A DNA stretch of 6,941 nt, from positions 1 through 6,941 of the forward strand of contig CAZKDJ010000211.1 of the NCBI GenBank assembly GCA_964551295.1. Reading direction: 5' to 3'. Both the position numbers and the translations under genes were made by a program. The DNA is from JAFGED01 sp964551295. GTDB lineage: Bacteria; Chloroflexota; Anaerolineae; B4-G1. A model generated the notes under the pieces. It was not told where the DNA came from and ran no database searches. It worked only from the letters and a program-made list of their open reading frames with translations. Below, in pieces: positions 1-6,000 of this stretch (position 1 is the stretch's first letter; each line of letters begins with the position of its first letter).

Positions 1-5
1 CTCAT
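1..5 (-). CDS. Start of the second cassette's gene (partial, product unknown)
   Basis: Only the start codon (ATG at 5-3) and two more bases are inside the window, so nothing can be said about the product. The call rests on position: a consensus ribosome binding site at 18-11 stands the right distance upstream, and both lie just inside a new cassette after an attC site, where a cassette gene is expected to start. Confidence 0.4.
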
Positions 6-10
6 TTCTG

Positions 11-18
11 CCCTCCTT
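11..18 (-). promoter_or_regulatory. Shine-Dalgarno site of the second cassette gene
   Basis: The minus strand reads AAGGAGGG, nearly the full anti-16S complement, with five bases (CAGAA) before the ATG at 5-3. Its strength and spacing are the main reason for calling a gene start at the window edge. Confidence 0.6.
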
Positions 19-46
19 GAGTTTGATTGGTTGGGACATTTAGGCC

Positions 47-174
47 GCCCAACGGGAAAGCTCAGCCGCGCCGCGACTTACCCGTCGAGCCTTTCAATTC
101 AAAGCGCCTCACGGAGCCAAATCGCGCCCCGATACAAGGCCGCGAAGCGGCGTCGGCTGCAGCGGGTGTTAGCC
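47..174 (-). other. attC: attC recombination site of cassette 1
   Basis: On the minus strand the site runs from R'' GGCTAAC (174-168) to R' GTTGGGC (53-47), 128 bp in all, within the usual attC range. The inner arms lie at 147-162 (L'') and 61-74 (L'). They pair along all 14 bases of L' and leave exactly two unpaired bases in the L'' arm (153 and 160). Two or so extrahelical bases on one arm are the hallmark that lets an integrase choose the folded bottom strand, here the plus strand of the window. The arms, built on AGCCGCGCCGC and GCGGCGTCGGCT, closely resemble those I recall from aadA-type cassettes. The 72-base centre (75-146) is the variable terminal structure. The stop codon of the cassette gene is 12 bases before R''. 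The cut is expected between 53 and 52. Confidence 0.9.
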
Positions 175-1699
175 GCAGTTGCCACCTCATGTTTTCACGG
201 TGACGCGGTGCGGAAAATCAGGGTAACATTGAGATACGACATCTAGCAACTTGTCAACTAGATTGCAAGCATCTGGAACTACATCAGGAAGTGTGCGGAC
301 TGTGTCCCTAGAGATTCGATGCAGTCTGTGAAGAGGATTCCCACAGGTATCATAAACTGCATCTCTCACTGGCCCCCAGTGTCCATGGGCGAATGCGGAT
401 GTCCATGCATAGAATTTGTCATAGTCATCCTTGGTGCCAGCTTTTATGCTCTGATTGCGCAGGTTTGCTTTTTCCCAATGGCCGAGTTCAATCGAAAGGA
501 ACTCCTCCCATACATCTTCGTTTGCAAGTTGCTTAAGAGTCTCGGTGTCCACATAAGTTGGAGAAGCCTCCATGTCTTCCAATTTCAGATACTGGAGTTT
601 AGCTTGTCCCGCACCAAAAACTCGATACGATTTCCATAGCTCTTGGTCATCCTCCTTTGCCAGATAAGATAGCGTGATAAAGCTCTCAACAATAGTCCTT
701 AGTGCAATGCGTGCGGTGATTGACTGACTAGCGCCGACGCGAAGCAGTTCTTGTAAGATGCTTATGCAGTATGCTGCAACTCCAAAAACGGTATCGTGTC
801 GCGCATCTGTCGCTGTTGTCTCTACTGTTTGGTTACTATGTTCGACAAGAAGTTTGTAGACTTCTCTTACATGGCTAGGAGTTGTGCCAACTACCACAGA
901 TAAAGGAGAGGGTTTTGCTGGGAGAGGAAAACAAGGTGTATCCTTCAAACACTGCAGCCAGAATTTGTCGGGCCATTCTCTTTCAATTGTCCCACGTGCT
1001 GCATCCAAAGCCATCTCTGCGGCTCGAACGCTTGGTCTGACTTTTCGCTGATCCCTGTATTCAGGATAGTATGCATACTCTTTGGCTATTTCGGTGGGCA
1101 ACTCCAGCATACCGGCTGCCATCATACAGATCAGTCGAGCCCATCGGCAGTCTGTGGATTCCTGAGATTGGTGATCAAGAGTATGTGCGACAGCGGTCAT
1201 CAAAGCTTTCCAGTCGTGATCTGATGGTGCTTGTTCGATAGCTGTAGCCCAGTATTCTCTTACAGGCAACTCGCGAAGCAGAAGTAGCGGGCGAAGAGTC
1301 TCCTTACATTCCTCTGTTGCTGCAATGATTTTGATGAAACCTTCGCACGTTTCTGGAGCCATTTCCGAAAGCCCAGTGTGGGTGATGTCGTATAGCAGAT
1401 TTTTATCATCAAGGTGGGCAATATGGTCTGCCACTCGCCGAAACACGTCAAGAGCTTCAGATCGAGGTTGCAGTGATACAAGAAGAGCTGCCCAAAGCAT
1501 TTCGGGTAGCCTGTCGTTCATCCAAGAAAAGGGCTTCATCTTTGGAAGACTAGCGAGTGGGGGAGTTAGAGTTTTGCCGTCACGGTGGTGTTCAGAAATG
1601 GTTGAATGGTTGATCTGGGGGGATTGGTTTTTTGGTGAACTCTTTTTCTTTCGCTTTATTTTTCGAGGCATAGTATTTGCTTCCTGTTTCTGCGGCTAA
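53..1699 (-). mobile_element. Gene cassette 1 (1647 bp)
   Basis: The cassette starts with TTAGCC (1699-1694) after the G of the attI core and ends at the G (53) of its own attC R' box. Its integrity can be tested from within: the cassette start on the minus strand (1700-1690, GTTAGCCGCAG) is the exact reverse complement of CTGCGGCTAAC at its attC R'' (178-168). In the excised circle these become R' and R'' of one site, so the 11-base match shows that this attC and this start belong together. It holds one gene filling almost its whole length, with a 28-base leader and 12 bases between stop and attC. Its base composition is clearly lower in GC than intI and dnaE, as expected for an acquired cassette. 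No internal promoter is evident, so expression probably depends on Pc. Confidence 0.9.
187..1671 (-). CDS. Cassette-encoded protein of unknown function, DUF5677-like C-terminal half
   Basis: This 494-aa protein is soluble in appearance, with no signal peptide or membrane segment. It opens with a very basic tail (KIKRKKK, residues 4-10), followed by a polar, probably disordered stretch to about residue 45. A helical region with an LWAALLVSLQPRSEALDVFRR motif (59-79) follows. The part from about 285 to 475 recalls DUF5677 proteins: an R-x3-R-x3-E helix (321-329, ARIALRTIVES), then SYLAKEDDQELWKSYRVFG (335-353), and a Y-x-W-x-S-x-F-A-H-G motif (421-430). DUF5677 has no established biochemical role. 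The ATG at 1671 is supported by AGGAAG (1685-1680) eight bases upstream and by lying just inside the cassette start. The gene is the only cargo of cassette 1, and its AT-richer codon use sets it apart from the backbone. A phage-defence or stress role is possible for cassette cargo, but no residue here proves it. The family assignment is from memory of the motif pattern. Confidence 0.85.
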   Translation of the reverse strand: MPRKIKRKKKSSPKNQSPQINHSTISEHHRDGKTLTPPLASLPKMKPFSWMNDRLPEMLWAALLVSLQPRSEALDVFRRVADHIAHLDDKNLLYDITHTGLSEMAPETCEGFIKIIAATEECKETLRPLLLLRELPVREYWATAIEQAPSDHDWKALMTAVAHTLDHQSQESTDCRWARLICMMAAGMLELPTEIAKEYAYYPEYRDQRKVRPSVRAAEMALDAARGTIEREWPDKFWLQCLKDTPCFPLPAKPSPLSVVVGTTPSHVREVYKLLVEHSNQTVETTATDARHDTVFGVAAYCISILQELLRVGASQSITARIALRTIVESFITLSYLAKEDDQELWKSYRVFGAGQAKLQYLKLEDMEASPTYVDTETLKQLANEDVWEEFLSIELGHWEKANLRNQSIKAGTKDDYDKFYAWTSAFAHGHWGPVRDAVYDTCGNPLHRLHRISRDTVRTLPDVVPDACNLVDKLLDVVSQCYPDFPHRVTVKT

Positions 1700-1704
1700 C
1701 TATT

Positions 1705-1791
1705 GTTTATCCTCGACACCTGCCGGAAAATCCGCCGCAGGGCGGTTTATTTGGTATGCGTGACCAATAAAACCTCTACCAGGCGGTTTAT
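1705..1791 (+). repeat. Three evenly spaced GTTTAT direct repeats in the attI region
   Basis: GTTTAT occurs at 1705-1710, 1745-1750 and 1786-1791, with starts 40 and 41 bases apart, close to four helical turns. The second and third copies extend to a shared GGCGGTTTAT (1741-1750 and 1782-1791). The first and third share GTTTATCC. Same-face spacing in the region next to the crossover suggests repeated binding by one protein, most simply the integrase. Confidence 0.6.
1732..1745. other. Short GC hairpin flanked by A/T runs
   Basis: CCGCC (1732-1736) and GGCGG (1741-1745) can pair around a GCAG loop. On the plus strand TTTATTT follows, and on the minus strand ATTTT follows, so it faintly resembles a two-way intrinsic terminator. 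It overlaps the second attI repeat, so an integrase-binding inverted site is an equally good reading. The stem is only five pairs. Confidence 0.3.
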
Positions 1792-1812
1792 CCGTCGTTT
1801 TTCACGCATATG

Positions 1813-1826
1813 CCCCCTTCCGGGGG
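1813..1826. other. C5/G5 hairpin in the control region
   Basis: CCCCC (1813-1817) and GGGGG (1822-1826) form a stem around TTCC. On the plus strand it is followed by TTTC and, nine bases later, a T run, so it could weakly stop plus-strand transcription. No plus-strand gene ends nearby that would need it. On the minus strand no T run follows, so it should not block a Pc transcript on its way to the cassettes. Confidence 0.3.
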
Positions 1827-1854
1827 TTTCTGCGCTCTTTTTCGGTCCAAATGC

Positions 1855-1883
1855 TTGCCAAGAGGGGGGAAATCGAGTATAAT
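1855..1883 (+). promoter_or_regulatory. intI promoter (PintI)
   Basis: TTGCCA at 1855-1860 and a perfect TATAAT at 1878-1883 are separated by 17 bases, an almost ideal sigma70-type promoter. Transcription should start near 1890, giving a leader of about 100 bases before the intI start codon at 1992. The LexA box begins a few bases after the predicted start site. Confidence 0.75.
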
Positions 1884-1895
1884 CAGGGTGGCTTT

Positions 1896-1909
1896 AGAAC
1901 ATACGTTCG
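1896..1909 (+). promoter_or_regulatory. LexA (SOS) operator, GAAC-N4-GTTC type
   Basis: The sequence AGAACATACGTTCG matches the Gram-positive LexA consensus CGAACRNRYGTTCG at every position except the first base. It contains the perfect half-sites GAAC (1897-1900) and GTTC (1905-1908). It lies 13 bases after the -10 box of PintI, where bound repressor would block the start of intI transcription. SOS control of integron integrases is known in Proteobacteria through a CTGT-N8-ACAG box; here the box is of the other LexA class. Binding itself is inferred. Confidence 0.72.
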
Positions 1910-1943
1910 CAGTGTCCGGCGTGGGTTTCCCCCTTTCACCACT

Positions 1944-1972
1944 AGTATACACCGGTTTTTCTTGGGGCGCAA
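1944..1972 (-). promoter_or_regulatory. Candidate cassette promoter (Pc)
   Basis: The minus strand reads TTGCGC (1972-1967), 17 bases, TATACT (1949-1944): a good -10 with a weaker -35. The transcript would start near 1937, pass through attI and enter cassette 1, whose own leader is too short for a promoter. This promoter lies upstream of PintI in the opposite direction, so the two converge with the LexA box between them. Confidence 0.6.
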
Positions 1973-1979
1973 TTTTCGT

Positions 1980-1987
1980 AAGGAGGG
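1980..1987 (+). promoter_or_regulatory. Shine-Dalgarno site fixing the intI start
   Basis: AAGGAGGG ends four bases before the ATG at 1992. It selects this ATG over an in-frame ATG at 1851, which lies in the -35 region of PintI upstream of the predicted transcription start. Confidence 0.85.
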
Positions 1988-1991
1988 TACG

Positions 1992-2963
1992 ATGACTGCA
2001 CCACCCAAAAAGCTGCTTGACCGCATGCGCGAAATCCTGCGCGTCAAACACTATTCCATCCGCACCGAACAGACCTACGTCAACTGGGCCAAACGCTACA
2101 TCCTGTTCCACAACAAGCGCCATCCTAAGGATATGGGCGCCCCCGAGATTGCCGCCTTCTTGACCCATCTGGCCGTGCAAAGGAACGTCGCCGCCTCCAC
2201 GCAGAACCAGGCCCTCTGCGCGTTGCTCTTCTTGTACGATGAGGTGCTGCACCAGGACGTCGGCCCCGTCGACGCCGTCCGTGCCAAAAAGCCCAAGCGC
2301 CTGCCCACCGTCCTGACCAAAGAAGAGGTCGAGCGCGTCATCGCCGCTGTCACCGGCCCCCACCGGCTCGTCGTCCGGCTGCTGTACGGCTCCGGCCTGC
2401 GTCTGATCGAGTGCCTGCGCCTGCGGGTCAAGGACGTCGATTTCGCCTACCGCCAGATCGTCGTCCGCGATGGCAAAGGGCACAAGGATCGCGTCACCGT
2501 GCTGCCCGGCAAGCTCGTCGAGCCGCTCAAGACCCGCCTGCGGCGCGTTGCCCTGATTCACCAACGTGACCTCGACCGGGGATACGGCGCCGTCTACCTT
2601 CCCTATGCCCTGGAGGTCAAATACCCCAACGCCGCCAAAGAGTGGTGCTGGCAGTACGTCTTCCCTGCCAGGAGCCTGTCCCGCGATCCCCGCTCCGGCG
2701 TCACCCGTCGCCACCACCTGGGGGAGAGCGGTCCTCAGCGTGCCGTCAGACGGGCCGCCCGCCTGGCCGGTATCGACAAGCGCGTCACCTGCCACACATT
2801 CCGCCACTCCTTTGCCACCCACCTGCTCGAGGATGGCTACGACATCCGGACCGTCCAGGAGTTGCTCGGCCACAAGGACGTCAAAACCACCATGGTCTAT
2901 ACACATGTCTTGAACCGTGGCGGCCTCGCCGTCCGCAGCCCCCTGGACGACCTCCTTGAATAA
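1992..2963 (+). CDS. intI: Integron integrase IntI (tyrosine recombinase)
   Basis: The 323-aa protein inserts and excises gene cassettes by recombining attC sites with attI. An N-terminal SAM-like core-binding domain (about 6-90) includes the typical HYSIRTEQTYVNWAKRYILFH stretch in residues 20-40. The catalytic domain carries Arg137 (SGLR), Lys162 (GKGHKDR), His268 and Arg271 (HTFRH), His294 (LLGH) and the nucleophile Tyr303 (MVYTHV), so all active-site positions are intact. The segment YGAVYLPYALEVKYPNA, followed by the EWCWQYVFP motif (198-225), is the extra helix that separates IntI from XerC/XerD and is needed to bind folded attC sites. The length matches other IntI proteins. The start at 1992 has a consensus Shine-Dalgarno sequence. 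Transcription is divergent from the cassettes, from a promoter with a LexA box. Composition matches dnaE, implying long residence in this genome. The next gene, dnaE, starts 52 bp downstream on the same strand. Confidence 0.95.
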   Translation: MTAPPKKLLDRMREILRVKHYSIRTEQTYVNWAKRYILFHNKRHPKDMGAPEIAAFLTHLAVQRNVAASTQNQALCALLFLYDEVLHQDVGPVDAVRAKKPKRLPTVLTKEEVERVIAAVTGPHRLVVRLLYGSGLRLIECLRLRVKDVDFAYRQIVVRDGKGHKDRVTVLPGKLVEPLKTRLRRVALIHQRDLDRGYGAVYLPYALEVKYPNAAKEWCWQYVFPARSLSRDPRSGVTRRHHLGESGPQRAVRRAARLAGIDKRVTCHTFRHSFATHLLEDGYDIRTVQELLGHKDVKTTMVYTHVLNRGGLAVRSPLDDLLE

Positions 2964-2964
2964 A

Positions 2965-2992
2965 TCTCCAGTCTCCAATTTCCAATCTCCAA
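2965..2992 (+). repeat. Degenerate heptamer repeat, TCTCCAA type, four units
   Basis: Four tandem 7-base units fill the gap after intI: TCTCCAG (2965-2971), TCTCCAA (2972-2978), TTTCCAA (2979-2985) and TCTCCAA (2986-2992). They begin one base after the intI stop codon. Short degenerate heptamer runs of this kind are common between genes in Cyanobacteria and, as I recall, Chloroflexota. No role can be read from the sequence. Confidence 0.7.
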
Positions 2993-2998
2993 CCCCTG

Positions 2999-3007
2999 TG
3001 GTATAAT
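2999..3007 (+). promoter_or_regulatory. Extended -10 promoter of dnaE (leaderless)
   Basis: TGGTATAAT is a perfect extended -10 element (TG at 2999-3000, TATAAT at 3002-3007). The upstream -35 position (2979-2984, TTTCCA) is weak. Only eight bases separate it from the dnaE ATG at 3016, so the transcript should begin at or within a few bases of the start codon. Confidence 0.65.
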
Positions 3008-3015
3008 GCTGGCCG

Positions 3016-6000
3016 ATGGCCGAGTTCGTCCACCTCCACGTACACAGCGAATACTCCCTGCTCGACGGCCTCAGCAGTTGCCGGGAACTGGCCGCGCGCG
3101 CTGTCGAGCTGGGGATGCCCGCCTTGGCCCTCACTGACCACGGTGCCATGTACGGCGCGGTCCAGTTCTACAAGGACTGCCGAGACGCCGGCGTCAAGCC
3201 CATCATCGGCATGGAGACCTACGTCGCTCCCCGCGGACGCCAGGACCGGGATGTGCAGTTCGACCGCCGCCCATACCACCTCGTCCTCCTGGCCCAGAAC
3301 GACGCCGGCTACCACAACCTCATGCGCCTGGCCACCATCGCCCAGCTCGAGGGATTCTATTACAAGCCCCGCATCGATAAGGAGGCCCTGGCCCAACACG
3401 CCGACGGCCTCGTCGTCCTCTCCGGCTGCGGCTCCTCCGAGGTCTCGCGCCTGGTCCGCGATGGCCGCCTGCAGGACGCGCGCCAGGTGATCGGCTGGTA
3501 CAGCGACCTGTTCCCCGGGCGGTATTTCCTGGAGTTGCAGGATCACGATATCCCCGAGCTGGCGGACGTCAACCGTCACGTGGTCGCCCTGGCCCGCGAG
3601 TTTGATTTACCCCTGGTCGCCACCAACGACGTCCACTACGCCCGTCGCGAGCAGGCCGCCATCCACGACGTGCTGCTGTGCATCCAGACCGGCAAGACGG
3701 TCAACGAGCCGAAGCGCATGCGCATGGACGGCGATACCTACTACATGCGCAGCGCCGAGGAGATGGCCGCCCTCTTTCCCGAGACGCCCGACGCGCTGGC
3801 CAACACCCGGCGCGTGGCCGACATGTGCCAGTTCGATCTCGAGTTCGGTAATTACCACTTGCCCCCCTTCGATGTCCCCGAGGGACACGATGCCCAATCC
3901 TACCTGCGTCAACTGTGCGAGGCGGGCCTGCAGCGGCGCTACCCCGGGATCACGCCCAAAATTCGCCAGCGCTTGGAGCACGAGCTGGACATCATCCACC
4001 GGATGGGGTTCGATACTTACTTCCTCATCGTCTGGGACCTGGGCCGCTTTTCCAAGGAGAACGGCATCTGGTGGAACGTGCGCGGCTCCGGGGCTGCTTC
4101 CATCGTCGCCTACTCCCTGGGCATCACCAACCTGGAACCTCTGCACCAGGACCTGATTTTCGAGCGCTTTCTCAACCTGGGCCGCGTGTCCATGCCCGAT
4201 ATCGACCTCGACTATCCCGACGACCAGCGCGCCGACCTGATTCGTTACACCGTCGAAAAGTATGGCCACGAGCAGGTGGCCCAGATCATCACCTTTGGCA
4301 CCATGGGGGCCAAGGCCTCTATCCGCGATGCCGGCCGCGCGCTCGATTACCCGCTCAACGAGGTCGATCGCATCGCCCGTCTCGTGCCCGGCGGCCCCAA
4401 GGTCAAGCTCGATCAGTCGCTGAAGGACGTGCCCGATCTGCGGGAAGAGTACGAGAGCCAGGAACACGTCCGCCGGCTGATCGATACCGCCCGCGGCGTG
4501 GAGGGCAACATCCGCCACGCTTCCACCCACGCCGCCGGTGTCATTATCTCTGACGTCCCGCTGGTGAACTATGCGCCGCTGAATCGGCCCACGCGTGGCG
4601 GCGGCGAGGAAGACGAGATTGGCGTCGTCACCCAGTACGTGATGGAGGAGCTGGAGGAGCTGGGCCTGCTCAAGGTCGATTTCCTGGGCCTGGCCACGCT
4701 TACCATCATGCGCCGCGCCTGCGAATTGATCCGCCAACGGCACGGCGTAGAACTGGACCTGGAGACCATCCCCACTGGCGACGAGAGCATATACGAGATC
4801 CTCTCCCGCGGCGACGTGATGGGCCTGTTCCAGGTCGAGGGTTCCGGCATGCGCCGCGTGCTGATGAACATGCAGCCCACGCGCTTCGAGCACATCATCG
4901 CCACCATCAGTCTCTACCGCCCCGGCCCGATGGAGTACATCGACGATTACATCGACCGCATGCACGGCCGCAAGCCGGTCGAGTACCGCCATCCCAAGCT
5001 CGAGCCGATTTTGAAAGAGACCTACGCCATAGTCGTCTACCAGGAACAAATCATTCGCATCCTGACCGATGTCGCCGGTTTCACCGCCTCCGAGGCCGAC
5101 CTGATGCGCCGCGCGGTGGGCAAGAAAAAGAAGAAGGAACTGCTCAGGCACCGGGCCTCTTTTATCAAAGGCGCTATGGAGCACGGCGGCCTGCCCCGCG
5201 AGGCGGCGCAGGCTATCTTTGGCGACATTGAGTATTTCGCCCGCTACGGCTTTAACAAGGCCCACGCCGCCGACTATGCCGTGCTCACCTGCCAGACCGC
5301 CTATCTCAAGGCCAACTACCCGGTCGAGTACATGGCCGCGCTGCTCACCGTAGAGCGCAACAACACCGAAAAGGTTGGCCTGTTCATCGCCGAGTGCCGC
5401 CGCATGGAGATCGAGGTGCTGCCGCCCGACGTCAACTGCTCTGGCCTCGATTTCACCATCGAGGAGCAGGACGGCGTGCCCGCCATCCGCTTTGGCCTGG
5501 GGGCGGTCAAGAACGTCGGCGAGGGACCGGTCGAGACGATCCTGGCGGCCCGCGAGGCCGGCGGGCCCTTCCGCGATTTGGACAACTTTTGCCGTCGCGT
5601 CGACATGCGCCACGTCAACCGTCGCGCGCTGGAGAGCCTGATCAAGGTCGGCGCGCTGCGGCCCTTTGGTACGCGCGCCCAACTGCTGCCCATCGTCGAG
5701 AACATCGTTGGCCTCAGCGCCAACCTGCACCGCGCCAGGGACGTGGGCCAGATGAGCCTCTTTGGCGAGGCCACCGGCGTGCACCTGGCCGCCGAAGAGA
5801 CCCTGCTGCCGCCATTATCCCAGATCCCCGAGGTGCCGCAGAAAGAGATCCTGTCCTGGGAGAAGGATCTGGTCGGCGTGTACGTCTCCGAGCATCCACT
5901 GTCTCAGGTGCTGCCCCGCCTGCGCGACGTCGTCACCGCCCACGCCGGCAGCTTGAGCGAGGAGTCCAACAGGCAGCAAGTCGTCGTCGCCGGGATGGTG

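Larger units (their letters stand above)
1..52 (-). mobile_element. Second gene cassette, 5' end only
   Basis: On the minus strand the next cassette starts with TTGGGC (52-47), immediately after the recombination point in the R' core GTTGGGC (53-47), which fits the GTTRRRY consensus exactly. About 40 bases of AT-richer leader follow, then a strong Shine-Dalgarno sequence and an ATG at 5-3. This is the usual arrangement of a promoterless cassette with a short leader and one gene. Everything downstream lies outside the window. Confidence 0.75.
1695..1791 (-). other. attI: attI integration site (proposed extent)
   Basis: The cassette array joins the platform at the core GTTAG on the minus strand (1700-1696), with the cut expected between 1700 and 1699. 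Upstream of it the minus strand reads ATAAACAATAGTTAG, close to the AAAACAAAGTTAG that precedes the crossover in class 1 attI1 as I recall it. The inverted ATAAAC (1710-1705) would be the L half-site facing the core. Two more ATAAAC copies follow at 1750-1745 and 1791-1786 and may act as accessory integrase sites like DR1 and DR2. The outer limit is uncertain, because known attI sites are about 65 bp and may include only the first of the extra copies. Confidence 0.7.
1..2963. mobile_element. Integron platform with the start of its cassette array
   Basis: The interval has the standard integron layout: an integrase gene (1992-2963, plus strand), a control region holding an attI site and two promoters, then cassettes reading away from the integrase on the minus strand. 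One cassette is complete (53-1699) and a second begins at 52 and runs off the left edge. Transposase genes, sul/qacE-type conserved segments and flanking inverted repeats are absent. The integrase shares the base composition of dnaE next to it. This points to a sedentary chromosomal integron, not a class 1-type mobile one, but the far end of the array is not visible. Confidence 0.88.

Noticed and set aside
31..246. Small plus-strand open frame over the left end
   Set aside because: It runs through the attC site and into the end of the cassette gene on the other strand. There is no ribosome binding site and no recognisable product.
1813..1826. Intrinsic terminator at the C5/G5 hairpin
   Set aside because: Only five base pairs, the T run does not follow directly, and no gene ends upstream on the plus strand. 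It is listed only as a hairpin.
1851..1991. N-terminal extension of IntI from an in-frame ATG at 1851
   Set aside because: It would start in the -35 region, before the predicted transcription start, without a ribosome binding site. The extra 47 residues do not resemble IntI, whereas 1992 has a consensus Shine-Dalgarno sequence.
1992..2963. XerC/XerD or phage integrase as an alternative identity
   Set aside because: The IntI-specific segment (residues 198-225), the divergent cassette, and matched attI and attC sites make integron integrase the only consistent reading.
1..2963. Mobile class 1 integron
   Set aside because: No sul1, qacE-delta or transposition genes, no resistance cassette, and the platform abuts dnaE with matching base composition. 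The integrase resembles but is not IntI1.
1788..3149. Minus-strand open frame of 453 codons, and others at 2881-3579 and 5815-6588
   Set aside because: They run antisense through intI and dnaE and cover the promoter region. The products have the repetitive composition of complement-strand shadows.
3607..5784. Long open frame (725 codons) on the minus strand inside dnaE
   Set aside because: It is antisense to conserved dnaE motifs and arises from the strong G/C bias at third codon positions. Its translation is low-complexity (many H, V, D, G, L) and matches no family.
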